The notes beneath the pieces were generated by a model, which was not told the DNA's origin, searched no databases, and worked only from the letters and a program-made list of their open reading frames with translations. A DNA stretch of 64,000 nt, from contig NZ_BBQM01000016.1 of the NCBI RefSeq assembly GCF_000876015.1, positions 248,001-312,000 of the forward strand. Direction: 5' to 3'. The DNA comes from Cupriavidus basilensis. GTDB lineage: Bacteria; Pseudomonadota; Gammaproteobacteria; Burkholderiales; Burkholderiaceae. A program made the position numbers and the translations under genes. Shown piece after piece: positions 43,764 through 52,551 of the stretch (within the stretch, counting starts at the first letter, position 1; every line of letters starts with the position of its first letter).

Positions 43764-44240
43764 TCAGTCCTGCGCGGGCAGGCTGAACGCGGCGCTGACC
43801 TCGGCCCAGCAGTTCGGCGTCTCGAACAGCACCAGGCGCGTGAGCTGCAACTGGTGGCCGAAGCAGTCCTTGAACACCGGCGCGAGGATGTCGAAGGCGA
43901 TCTGCGCCAGGTTTTCCACGGTGGGAACGGCTTCCAGCACGACCGTCTTGTGCCCTTCCATCGACTGCAGGAAATTCAGCAGCGCGGTATCGCCGCGATG
44001 GATCAGGAAGGCGTGGTCCCACTTGTCGACCAGGTGCGCGTTGGCCAGCGCCTTGATGTCGCCGAAGTCCAGGATCATGCCTTCGTCCGAGGCGCCCGCG
44101 CTGCGCAGCACTTCGCCCGACAGCGTGAGGTCCAAGCGATAGCGGTGGCCGTGGATGTTGCGGCACTGGCCGCCGTGGTTGGGAATGCGGTGGCCGGAAT
44201 CGAATTCCAGCCGGCGGGTGATGGAGACTTGCTTGTTCAT
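43764..44240 (-). CDS. queD: 6-carboxy-5,6,7,8-tetrahydropterin synthase QueD
   Basis: This 158-residue protein belongs to the PTPS family. Zinc histidines and the catalytic cysteine are in DSGHRIPNHGGQCRNIHGHR, and KWDHAFLIHRGD gives the Asp-His pair. It makes 6-carboxytetrahydropterin from dihydroneopterin triphosphate for queuosine. It follows queE by 76 bases in the same direction. QueC is not in this window. Confidence 0.95.
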   Translation of the reverse strand: MNKQVSITRRLEFDSGHRIPNHGGQCRNIHGHRYRLDLTLSGEVLRSAGASDEGMILDFGDIKALANAHLVDKWDHAFLIHRGDTALLNFLQSMEGHKTVVLEAVPTVENLAQIAFDILAPVFKDCFGHQLQLTRLVLFETPNCWAEVSAAFSLPAQD

Positions 44241-44316
44241 GGATGCCGGTATGTGCAGGTGCGGTGATCGGGGCGGACGAAACGTTCGGGACGAGGGTCT
44301 GGACGATTGGCCGGGA

Positions 44317-44964
44317 TCACCGGATACCTAGCAGCTTGTGGGTCTGCAGCGACAGGCGCCAGCGCGGGCGGCGCTGGCAGAACGCCACCGCCAGCGCGGT
44401 ATTCTGCCGCGCCAGCGGGCCGTCCATCGCCTGCACCAGGAAATGGCGGAAATCGAGCCGCTCGTATGCGGCGAAATCCTGGCCGTCCTGCGGGATCACC
44501 ACCTTGAGCTCGTCGCCGCGCGTGACCACCAGCTCGGCGCCCGTCTTGGGGCTGACGCAGACCCAGTCCACGCCGTCCGGCACCGGCAGCGTGCCGTTGG
44601 TCTCGATGGCGATCTCGAAGCCGCGCGCGTGCAGCGCGCCGATCAGCGGCGCGTCGAGCTGCAGCAGCGGCTCGCCGCCGGTGCAGACCACCAGCGGACG
44701 GCCGGCGGCGCCGGCCTCCACGTCCCGCGGCCAGTGCGCCGCGACCTTGTCGGCGAGCGCCTCGGCGGTGCGGTACTTGCCGCCCTCGGTGCCGTCGGTG
44801 CCGACGAAATCGGTGTCGCAGAACTGGCAGACCGCGCCGGCCCGGTCTTCTTCGCGCCCGCTCCAGAGGTTGCATCCGGAGAAGCGGCAGAACACCGCGG
44901 CGCGGCCGGCGTTGGCGCCTTCGCCCTGCAGTGTGTAGAAGATTTCCTTGACGGCGTAAGTCAT
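44317..44964 (-). CDS. queE: 7-carboxy-7-deazaguanine synthase QueE
   Basis: A 215-residue radical SAM enzyme. The cluster motif is the C-x14-C-x2-C form typical of many QueE proteins: CNLWSGREEDRAGAVCQFC. EIFYTLQGEGANAGRAAVF precedes it and VVCTGGEPLLQ follows. It contracts the pterin ring to the deazaguanine core. The start MTYAVKEIF was chosen from the family N-terminus; upstream sequence in frame is unrelated. It is first in the queE-queD-tadA-ldcA run, which groups tRNA wobble-base modification. Confidence 0.95.
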   Translation of the reverse strand: MTYAVKEIFYTLQGEGANAGRAAVFCRFSGCNLWSGREEDRAGAVCQFCDTDFVGTDGTEGGKYRTAEALADKVAAHWPRDVEAGAAGRPLVVCTGGEPLLQLDAPLIGALHARGFEIAIETNGTLPVPDGVDWVCVSPKTGAELVVTRGDELKVVIPQDGQDFAAYERLDFRHFLVQAMDGPLARQNTALAVAFCQRRPRWRLSLQTHKLLGIR

Positions 44965-45198
44965 GCTGATGGCGATGCGATGGTAAGGCGGTTGTGAGTC
45001 TGTCGTGTGTCTTTGCGGGTGCGCGGCAGCCATTCGCGGCAGACGTGCGTGGCTGCGGATACGGGCGGCGGCGGAAAGCCGGCGGACGGATCGGGCCGGC
45101 GGGCGGCGATGCCGGAACGGCAATCCCGCGCGGGCGGCCGGCAAGCTGGCGGCCACCCGGAATCGATGGCCAATGGCCAGGCTACTGCGGCTAACTCG

Positions 45199-46164
45199 CT
45201 ATTTTCGCACAGGTAGCGGATCGGCTCCAGCCGTGCCGGCCGCGCGGCGCGCTCCCGGCGGCACCTTGGCCCACTGCGCCACCCGCAGCCGCGCGCCGAC
45301 GAAGTCCAGGAAACAGGCGATGCGCGCCGACAGCTGCGTATTGAGGTAGTAGACCGCGTTGATCGACTGCCGCTCCTCGATGGTGTCGCGCATCAGCACC
45401 TGCACCAGGTCGCCGCGCCGGCGGTCCTCCTCGGTCATGAAGTCCGACAGGCAGACCAGCCCCTCGCCGGCGAGCGCGAGCTGGCGCAGGGTCTCGCCGC
45501 TCGATGCGGTCAGGTGCGGCGTGACGTGCACTTCCTCGCCCATCGCGCCGCGCAGCGGCCAGCGGTTGAGCGACTCGGGCTGGTTGAAGCCGATCAGGCT
45601 GTGGCCGGCGAGGTCGTCCACCGATTCGGGCCGCCCGCGCGCCTTGAGATAGGCCGGACTGGCCAGCACGCGCACGCGGCTGCTGGCCAGCGGACGCGCG
45701 TGCAGCGTGGAGTCGCGCAGCGTGCCAATGCGGATGGCCACGTCGGTGCGGTGCTCGAGCAGGTCGATGATCTGGTCGTTGGTGTTGAGCTCCAGCTCGA
45801 TCTCCGGGTAGGCGCGGCGGAACTCGCCCACCAGCGGCACCACCACGTGGAGCATGAACGGCGACGCCGCGTTCACCCGCAGCCGCCCGGCGGGCCGCTC
45901 GCGGCGCACCGCCATCTGCTCCTCGGCCAGCTCCACCGAGGCCAGGATGCTGCGCGCGTGGGCCAGCAGCGCCTCGCCCTCCTCGCTCAGCGCCAGCCGG
46001 CGCGTGGTCCGGTGCAGCAAGGTGGTGCCGACCTTGTCCTCGAGGCGGCCGAGCGCCCGGCTGATGCCGGACACGGTCTGCCCCAGTTGCTCGGCGGCGG
46101 CGGTGATGGAGCCGCTGTCCACCACGGTGGCGAAGGCCTGGAGTTCTTCGAGTGTGATCTTCAT
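45199..46164 (-). CDS. LysR family transcriptional regulator
   Basis: A 321-residue regulator. The N-terminal HTH is SITAAAEQLGQTVSGISRAL within ELQAFATVVDSGSI. The effector domain has IELELNTNDQIIDLLEHRTD and GEGLVCLSDFM, resembling the CrgA/AphB-like group that often represses or activates oxidoreductase genes. It runs in the same direction as the DUF1993 gene 61 bases upstream. The target cannot be told from sequence; DUF1993 or itself are candidates. Confidence 0.9.
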   Translation of the reverse strand: MKITLEELQAFATVVDSGSITAAAEQLGQTVSGISRALGRLEDKVGTTLLHRTTRRLALSEEGEALLAHARSILASVELAEEQMAVRRERPAGRLRVNAASPFMLHVVVPLVGEFRRAYPEIELELNTNDQIIDLLEHRTDVAIRIGTLRDSTLHARPLASSRVRVLASPAYLKARGRPESVDDLAGHSLIGFNQPESLNRWPLRGAMGEEVHVTPHLTASSGETLRQLALAGEGLVCLSDFMTEEDRRRGDLVQVLMRDTIEERQSINAVYYLNTQLSARIACFLDFVGARLRVAQWAKVPPGARRAAGTAGADPLPVRK

Positions 46165-46225
46165 TCCCGAATACTAGCGCGCCGAAGCGGCGCCGCCGTA
46201 TTCGGGTCCGGGCCATGCCGGCGGC

Positions 46226-46732
46226 TCAGGGCAGGCCGAGATAGTCGCGCTTGCCGATCGGCACGCCCTTGTGGCGCAGGATGTCGTAGGCCGTGGTCAC
46301 GTGGAAAAAGAAGTTCGGCAGCGCGAAGCCCAGCAGGTAGGACTTGCCGTCGAACTTGACCGGCTCGGGCCGCAGCTTGAGCTCGACGATGCGGGTGTCG
46401 CTGCCTTCCAGCTGCGCCGGCTGGATGGTCTTCAGGAAAGCGACCGTCCTGGCGATGCGCTCCTGCAGTTCCGGGAACGTGGCCTCGTTGTCGGCGAACG
46501 ACGGCATCTCGATGCCGGCCAGCCGCGCCGCGCAGCCCTTGGCGCTGTCGCTGGCGCGCTGCACCTGGGCCGGCAGCGGGTCCATGTCCGCCACCAGGCG
46601 GGTCTGGATCAGGTCCGACGGGTCCATGCCCTGCGCCTGCGCGAACGCGGCGCCCTTGTCCAGGATGGCCGACAGATTGCCGAAGGCCCGCAGGAATACC
46701 GGGATCGAAGCTTCATACATGGAAAGTGACAT
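46226..46732 (-). CDS. DUF1993 family protein
   Basis: A 168-residue protein. The family pattern is clear: SLSMYEASIPVFLRAFGNLS, RLVADMDPLPAQVQRASD, FADNEATFPELQERI and LPNFFFHVTTAYDILRHKGV. The helical-bundle fold and conserved histidines resemble DinB-like proteins, but no activity is known to me. AAGGA precedes the start. It is 60 bases upstream of the LysR gene. Confidence 0.85.
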   Translation of the reverse strand: MSLSMYEASIPVFLRAFGNLSAILDKGAAFAQAQGMDPSDLIQTRLVADMDPLPAQVQRASDSAKGCAARLAGIEMPSFADNEATFPELQERIARTVAFLKTIQPAQLEGSDTRIVELKLRPEPVKFDGKSYLLGFALPNFFFHVTTAYDILRHKGVPIGKRDYLGLP

Positions 46733-46861
46733 GGGGGTGTCCTTGGCTGGGGTTGGCTGGCGCCCGCACCGGGGCGGACGCGCGACCGCGAGCATAAACC
46801 GTTTGCCGGCTTTGCGCAGGGCCGCGCCGGCGCCCTCCCCGCTCCCGCGCCTTCCCCTGCC

Positions 46862-47851
<990 letters not shown>

Positions 47852-47942
47852 GCATGACTCCGTCAAGTGTGGCTGCGAGCCGGCCGCCCCTTCGGTCAAG
47901 GGGCAAACCCGCCGCACCGTTGCAATATGCCCGCTGCGCGCT

Positions 47943-47962
47943 TATCTTTCCAATAGAAGATA
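47943..47962. promoter_or_regulatory. Inverted repeat 1 between aldo/keto reductase and LysR
   Basis: TATCTT-tccaatag-AAGATA is an inverted repeat with T-rich/A-rich half-sites, fitting the T-N11-A style of LysR binding sites. It lies 90 bases before the aldo/keto reductase start. Confidence 0.55.
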
Positions 47963-47969
47963 GAGATTC

Positions 47970-47994
47970 GATTTATCCCATACGGAGATAAATC
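47970..47994. promoter_or_regulatory. Inverted repeat 2, probable LysR autoregulatory operator
   Basis: GATTTATC-ccatacgga-GATAAATC has perfect 8-bp arms and a 9-base spacer. It ends 20 bases before the LysR start codon. With repeat 1 it forms the AT-rich core of an otherwise GC-rich divergent promoter region. Confidence 0.65.
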
Positions 47995-48014
47995 ACTGGA
48001 AAGCAAGGAAACGC

Positions 48015-48968
48015 ATGGAGCTTAGACAGTTGCGGCATTTCGTGGCGGTCGCCGAGGAAGGCAGCTTCACCGTCGCCGCGCAGCGCATGAACATCGTGCA
48101 GTCGGCGCTGTCGACCTCGGTCCGCTCGCTCGAGGACGAACTGGACGCGAAACTGTTCGCCCGCACCACGCGCCACGTGCGCCTGACCGCCGCCGGGCGC
48201 GCCTTCCTCGGCAAGACCAGGGAAGCGCTCGACGCGATCCGCCAGGGCCGCGAGATGGTCGCCGACATCGCGGCGCTGCGGCGCGGCAAGCTCAGCATCG
48301 GCACGGTCCAGAGCCTGCCCGCCTTCGTCGACCTGCCGGCGCTGCTGGCGCGCTTTCACGGCCAGTACCCGGACATCGAGGTCCACCTGTGCCAGGGCAG
48401 CGCCTCGCACCTGATGGACAAGGTGCGCGCCGGCAAGCTCGACTTCGCCATCCTGCCGATCGGCGAGCCGCCGGCCCAGCTCGCGACCACGCAGATCGCC
48501 TGCGAAAGCCTGGTGCTCGCGTGCGCGCGCGGCCACCGGCTGGCGGGCATGGAGGAAGTCTCGCTGGCCACGCTCGCCGGCGAGCCCTTCGTCGACTTCG
48601 AGCCGGCGCACGGCACGCGCCGGCTGGCCGACCGCGGCTTCGGCGAAGCCGGCGTGGAGCGGCGCATCGCCTTCGAGGTCAGCGATCTCGACACCCTGCT
48701 GGCGCTGGTGGCGCGCGGGCTCGGCGTGGCGCTGGTGCCGCAGGCGGTGGCCGAGGCGCGCGGCGCGACGCTGTCCTTCGTCCCCCTCGCGGCGCCCGAG
48801 ATCTGCTGGGAACTGGTGGTGGCCTACACCGAGCACGGCAAGACGGACGGCCACGGCCTCGATGCGGCGCCGGGCGCCTTCCTGGAACTGCTGGTCGGCC
48901 GCGGCGCGGCGGCGCCGGAGCGGGAGCCCGGCGCCGCCGAACGGGCCGAGGCCCTGCCGGCATCCTGA
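48015..48968 (+). CDS. LysR family transcriptional regulator
   Basis: The protein has 317 residues. The HTH opens MELRQLRHFVAVAEEGSFTV, AAQRMNIVQSALSTSVRSLE, a CynR/CbbR-like LysR N-terminus. The effector domain is LSIGTVQSLPAFVDLPALLA with IACESLVLACARGHRLAG. AAGGAAACG precedes the ATG. It is divergent from the aldo/keto reductase, which is the most likely target. The last 30 residues are a Gly/Ala/Glu-rich extension. Confidence 0.92.
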   Translation: MELRQLRHFVAVAEEGSFTVAAQRMNIVQSALSTSVRSLEDELDAKLFARTTRHVRLTAAGRAFLGKTREALDAIRQGREMVADIAALRRGKLSIGTVQSLPAFVDLPALLARFHGQYPDIEVHLCQGSASHLMDKVRAGKLDFAILPIGEPPAQLATTQIACESLVLACARGHRLAGMEEVSLATLAGEPFVDFEPAHGTRRLADRGFGEAGVERRIAFEVSDLDTLLALVARGLGVALVPQAVAEARGATLSFVPLAAPEICWELVVAYTEHGKTDGHGLDAAPGAFLELLVGRGAAAPEREPGAAERAEALPAS

Positions 48969-49025
48969 TTTAAGATAGGCGGCTACCGCCCCCCCGGCTG
49001 AGGCACGCGCCGCCCCGACGACCAC

Positions 49026-49433
49026 ATGAACGCCCCGTTTCCGATTCGCAAGGAATGCCCGCCTGGCGCCTGCAACTGCAATCGCGAGGCGCTGCTGAGC
49101 GACCCGCGCGCCGACATCCGCATCCTGCAGCTCACGCAGGAAGAAGAAAAAAGGCTGGTGGCGCGCCTGGAAAGCCTCGCCAGCCTTGCCGACCTGCGCA
49201 AGATGGAAGAGCGCATGCGGGCGCTGCTGGGCATCGTCGTCACCATCACGCCCAGCATCCACGAAGTGCGCACCACGCGCGGGATCAGCATCCGGGTGGA
49301 AGACCAGCCCGGCTTGTGCCGCAAGACCCGGCAGGCCATTCCCGCGGCCATCCGCCGCTGCCTGGATGCCAGGCCCGAGATCGCGTATGCGATTCTCGAC
49401 GCGCACGACCTGCTGGGCGGCACGCGGGAGTAG
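49026..49433 (+). CDS. Hypothetical protein, 135 residues
   Basis: No family recognised. The N-terminus has a cysteine group (KECPPGACNCNREALL), then helical sequence (LTQEEEKRLVARLESLASLA). A region that may be a small alpha/beta domain follows (RALLGIVVTITPSIHEVRTT, ISIRVEDQPGLCRKTRQAIP, IPAAIRRCLDARPEIAYAIL). The C-x-C and the later Cys could bind metal. It is 57 bases after the LysR gene on the same strand, with no strong ribosome binding site. It looks like a real gene from its codon use and composition. Confidence 0.7.
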   Translation: MNAPFPIRKECPPGACNCNREALLSDPRADIRILQLTQEEEKRLVARLESLASLADLRKMEERMRALLGIVVTITPSIHEVRTTRGISIRVEDQPGLCRKTRQAIPAAIRRCLDARPEIAYAILDAHDLLGGTRE

Positions 49434-49468
49434 CCCGCGCGCCCCATTTCACCGGCGCGGCCGCGCCG

Positions 49469-50368
49469 TCAGGCCGCCGGCAGCGCCCGGAACCATGCCG
49501 CCAGCGAAGGCGCCCGCGGCGACCAGCCCAGGCGCCGCGCATTGGCGGCGCGCACGAAACTGTTCGAGCCGACGCCCAGGCGGCCGGCCTCGCCGTACTC
49601 GCGGATCACGTGCTCGATGGGCAGGCCGATGGTCTTGCCGCCGAAGCCGAGATGGTCGCTGATCAGCGCGGCGATCTCGTTGAAGGCGGCGTGGCCGTTC
49701 TCGGCAAAGAAGAAGGACCCGCCCGGCGCCTTTTCCATTGCCAGCAGGTAAAGATCCACGAGGTCGTCGATGTGGACGTTCGAATAGCGGTTGAGGCCCT
49801 GGCCGAAATAGACGCCCGCGCCGGCCTGCCGGGACAGCGCGACCAGCTTCGGAATCTGGTCGCTGTCGGCCTGGATGCCGCGCCCGGCGCCGTAGACCAT
49901 GCCCGGGCAGATGACCACGGAGCGGATGCCCTTCTCGATCGCCGCCTGGCGCACGTAGCGGTTCATGTCGACGCGCGGGCGCCGGTAGGGAACCGGCTCG
50001 AAGGCGTCGTCCTCGGTGAGCGGCGTCTGCGCGGCACAGGCGCCGTCGGCATGGTCCGCGACGATGGCCGAGCCGGTGGTGTGGATCAGCAGCTTGCCGC
50101 TGCGCTCCAGCGCCGCGGCCAGGGTCAGCAGCGCGCCGGCGTGGTCGGCGTTCGCCGCGTGGATCACGGCATCGGCGGCGCGGGCGGCCGCGGCGAGCAC
50201 CTCGGCGTCGTCCAGCGTGCCGGCCACCGCGCGGATGCCGCGCGCTTCCAGCAGCGGAACCTGTTCCGCCGACCTCGCCAGGCCCGTCACGTCATGGCCC
50301 GCGGCCACGAGCTTGGCGGCGACCGAGCCGCCGATGTAGCCGGCTGCGCCGGTAATGAAGATCTTCAT
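49469..50368 (-). CDS. NAD(P)-binding epimerase/dehydratase-like protein (atypical SDR)
   Basis: This 299-residue Rossmann protein begins MKIFITGAAGYIGGSVAAKL, the GxxGxxG coenzyme loop. GTLDDAEVLAAAARAADAVI and LIHTTGSAIVADHA follow the SDR pattern. The usual Tyr-x3-Lys catalytic pair is not evident: the corresponding stretch reads RRPRVDMNRYVRQAAIEKG. It may therefore be an atypical reductase or a redox-sensing NmrA-like protein. Its start overlaps the stop of the flavin oxidoreductase gene (ATGA), so the two are co-translated. Confidence 0.85.
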   Translation of the reverse strand: MKIFITGAAGYIGGSVAAKLVAAGHDVTGLARSAEQVPLLEARGIRAVAGTLDDAEVLAAAARAADAVIHAANADHAGALLTLAAALERSGKLLIHTTGSAIVADHADGACAAQTPLTEDDAFEPVPYRRPRVDMNRYVRQAAIEKGIRSVVICPGMVYGAGRGIQADSDQIPKLVALSRQAGAGVYFGQGLNRYSNVHIDDLVDLYLLAMEKAPGGSFFFAENGHAAFNEIAALISDHLGFGGKTIGLPIEHVIREYGEAGRLGVGSNSFVRAANARRLGWSPRAPSLAAWFRALPAA

Positions 50369-51657
50369 GCTGCTGCTCCGCTTGCAGAGGGTTGGGAGGA
50401 ATTCGCGCCCGCCAGGCGCCGGCGATGCTCCAGCAGTGCCGCCATGTTCCGGCCTTCCAGCTCGGCGAACGCGGCCGCGGCGGCCTCGCCGGTCATCAGG
50501 AGGTCGGGATCGAGGCCATCGCCGAGCCGCTCGAGCTGCATGTTGTTCCACGGCAGGATATGGAACAGGTTCAGCGCGGCTTCCGGCGCCGCCAGCCGGT
50601 CGATCTCGCCGGCGAGCAGGCGCCGCGGCGCCTCGGGATCGGCGATCAGCGGGCGGCCGAGGCCGACCACGTCGAGGTCGCCCGCTGCCAGGGCCTCCCG
50701 CATCGCCGCGGCGCCGCGGAAGCCGCCAGTGACCATCACCGGCATCCTGGCGACCTTGCGCACCGCGCCCGCGAACGCCACGAAATACGCTTCGCGCGCG
50801 GCGCTGCCGGCGCGGGGGCCGTCCTCGCCCTCGTCCTTCACCGCGACGCCGACCACCTTGGGCTGCTCCAGCGACCCGCCCGACAGTTCCAGCAGGTCGA
50901 GGCCGGTATCGTCAAGCCGTTTCACCAGCTCGACGCATTCGGCATGGGTAAAGCCGCCGCGCTGGAAGTCCGAGGCATTGAGCTTGATGCCGACCGGAAA
51001 GCGCGGCCCGACCGCGCCGCGCACGGCGGCGATCACCTCGACCAGGAAGCGCGCGCGGTTCTCGAGGCTGCCGCCCCAGCCATCGCCGCGGCGGTTGGAC
51101 AGCGGGCTGAGGAACTGCGAAATCAGGTAGCCGTGCGCGGCATGGAGCGACAGGCCGGTGAAGCCGGCGTCCTTCACCGCCTTCGCGGCGAAGGCGAACT
51201 GGCCGATGGCGTGGGCGATCTCCGCCTCGGTCATCGGCCTGGGCCTGGCGAAGCTGAAGCCGGCGCTGCGGATCACGTCGATCTCCACGTCCGAGCACGA
51301 CAGCGGCGCGGGATTGATGTGGCTGCTGACCTGGCGCCCGGTATGGCTGAGCTGCGCCCAGAAATGCGCGCCCCGCGCCGTGCCCGCCCGCGCGAGCGCG
51401 GCAAGCTGGCGGCGCCCGCCGCCGTCGTCGATCACGATGTTGTTCGGGCGCTCCAGGTGCCAGCGGTCGACCTGGATGTTGCCGGTCAGCAAGAGGGCCG
51501 CGCCCGAGCCCGCCCAGCGGCGGTACAGCGCCTCCAGCCGCGGCGTGGCATGGTTGGCGGCATCGGCGAGCCCTTCGCTCATCGCCGCCTTGGCAAGACG
51601 GTTGGCGAGCGTGGCGCCGCAGGGCAGGTCAAGCGACTGGTCGAGAGAAATCGTCAT
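50365..51657 (-). CDS. NADH:flavin oxidoreductase (Old Yellow Enzyme family)
   Basis: A 430-residue FMN-dependent TIM barrel. The sequence LANRLAKAAMSEGLAD is the family opening; GFTGLSLHAAHGYLISQFL gives the histidine/tyrosine motif, followed by NRRGDGWGGSLENRARFLVE. MPVMVTGGFRGAAAMREALA binds phosphate. It lacks the FAD/NAD domain of 2,4-dienoyl-CoA reductase, so it is a short ene-reductase type acting on electrophilic double bonds. It is divergent from a TetR gene with marked operators between them, and co-translated with the atypical SDR downstream. Confidence 0.92.
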   Translation of the reverse strand: MTISLDQSLDLPCGATLANRLAKAAMSEGLADAANHATPRLEALYRRWAGSGAALLLTGNIQVDRWHLERPNNIVIDDGGGRRQLAALARAGTARGAHFWAQLSHTGRQVSSHINPAPLSCSDVEIDVIRSAGFSFARPRPMTEAEIAHAIGQFAFAAKAVKDAGFTGLSLHAAHGYLISQFLSPLSNRRGDGWGGSLENRARFLVEVIAAVRGAVGPRFPVGIKLNASDFQRGGFTHAECVELVKRLDDTGLDLLELSGGSLEQPKVVGVAVKDEGEDGPRAGSAAREAYFVAFAGAVRKVARMPVMVTGGFRGAAAMREALAAGDLDVVGLGRPLIADPEAPRRLLAGEIDRLAAPEAALNLFHILPWNNMQLERLGDGLDPDLLMTGEAAAAAFAELEGRNMAALLEHRRRLAGANSSQPSASGAAA

Positions 51658-51730
51658 GGCGTGTACGAAGTGGCGAGAGCGGTGGCGATAACGGAGAAAG
51701 CGGCGTGAACGGCAGCAGCCGCCTCAATTC

Positions 51731-51775
51731 GACAGCAATCGCTGTCGTATATACGACAATGATCGCTGTCGTATA
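51731..51775. promoter_or_regulatory. TetR operator region, flavin oxidoreductase // TetR
   Basis: Three overlapping elements are packed here. GACAGC-aatc-GCTGTC is an inverted repeat (51731-51746). TGTCGTATATACGACA is a perfect 16-bp palindrome (51743-51758). The 14-bp segment ATCGCTGTCGTATA occurs twice, at 51738 and 51762, 24 bp apart. Such doubled palindromes between a TetR gene and a divergent target are a classical TetR operator arrangement. Confidence 0.8.
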
Positions 51776-51802
51776 AACTGTCAAGAGGCAACAGGGAGGC
51801 AC

Positions 51803-52459
51803 ATGGCAAAAACCTGGTCAACGGACAATCCGAAAGCGGCGCTGATGGCACGCAAGCAGGCCCTCATCGTCGGGGCCGCGCTCAAGGCATTCCTGGAAGC
51901 GGGCTACGCGCAGGCGTCGGTCAACCGCATCGCCGCCGACGCCGGCGTGTCGATCAAGACCCTGTACCGGCACTTCGAAAGCAAGGACGACCTGTTCAGC
52001 GCCGTGATGCAGGCGGCGTGCGGCAAGATGCCGGGCACGGCCCACGCCGGACATGACGAGGCGCCGCCGGCCTGGTATGCCGCCGCGCCCGCCGAGGCGC
52101 TGCCGCTGGCCGGCGAGGAATACCTGCGCCATGTCCTGTCGCCGGAGCAGCTGGCGCTCTACCGGGTCGTGGTGCGCGATGCGCACCGCTTTCCCGAGCT
52201 GGGACAGCGCTACCTCGAGCAGACGGCGGGCGTGCGGGACGCCAGGTTCGCCGGCTACCTGGACCTGTGGAGCGCGCGCGAAGGCTGGCGCGTCGGCGAC
52301 CAGCGCGCCGCCGCCCAGGCCTTCGCCGGACTGTTGAAGGCGGGGCTGTTCGACGACGTGCTGCTGGGGATTCGCCAGCCGTCGGAGGACGACATCGCGG
52401 CGCGGGTGAAAGGCGCGGCCCGGGACATGCTCGCGCTGCTGCGGGCCGGGTATTTCTGA
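51803..52459 (+). CDS. TetR family transcriptional regulator
   Basis: A 218-residue repressor-type protein. The HTH is ASVNRIAADAGVSIKTLYRH followed by FESKDDLFSAV. The C-terminal half has the TetR_C-like HVLSPEQLALYRVVVRDAHR and FPELGQRYLEQ seen in AefR-like regulators. GGGAGGCAC precedes the ATG. It most likely represses the divergent flavin oxidoreductase operon through the operators at 51731-51775 and senses a reactive small molecule. Confidence 0.93.
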   Translation: MAKTWSTDNPKAALMARKQALIVGAALKAFLEAGYAQASVNRIAADAGVSIKTLYRHFESKDDLFSAVMQAACGKMPGTAHAGHDEAPPAWYAAAPAEALPLAGEEYLRHVLSPEQLALYRVVVRDAHRFPELGQRYLEQTAGVRDARFAGYLDLWSAREGWRVGDQRAAAQAFAGLLKAGLFDDVLLGIRQPSEDDIAARVKGAARDMLALLRAGYF

Positions 52460-52551
52460 CGGCGCTCCGGAGGACGGAGGCTATCCAGGGGGAAGTTCGT
52501 CAGGCGTGCGCAGCCATGCAGCCACGCGCGCCAGGCAACGCGCGGCCAGGA

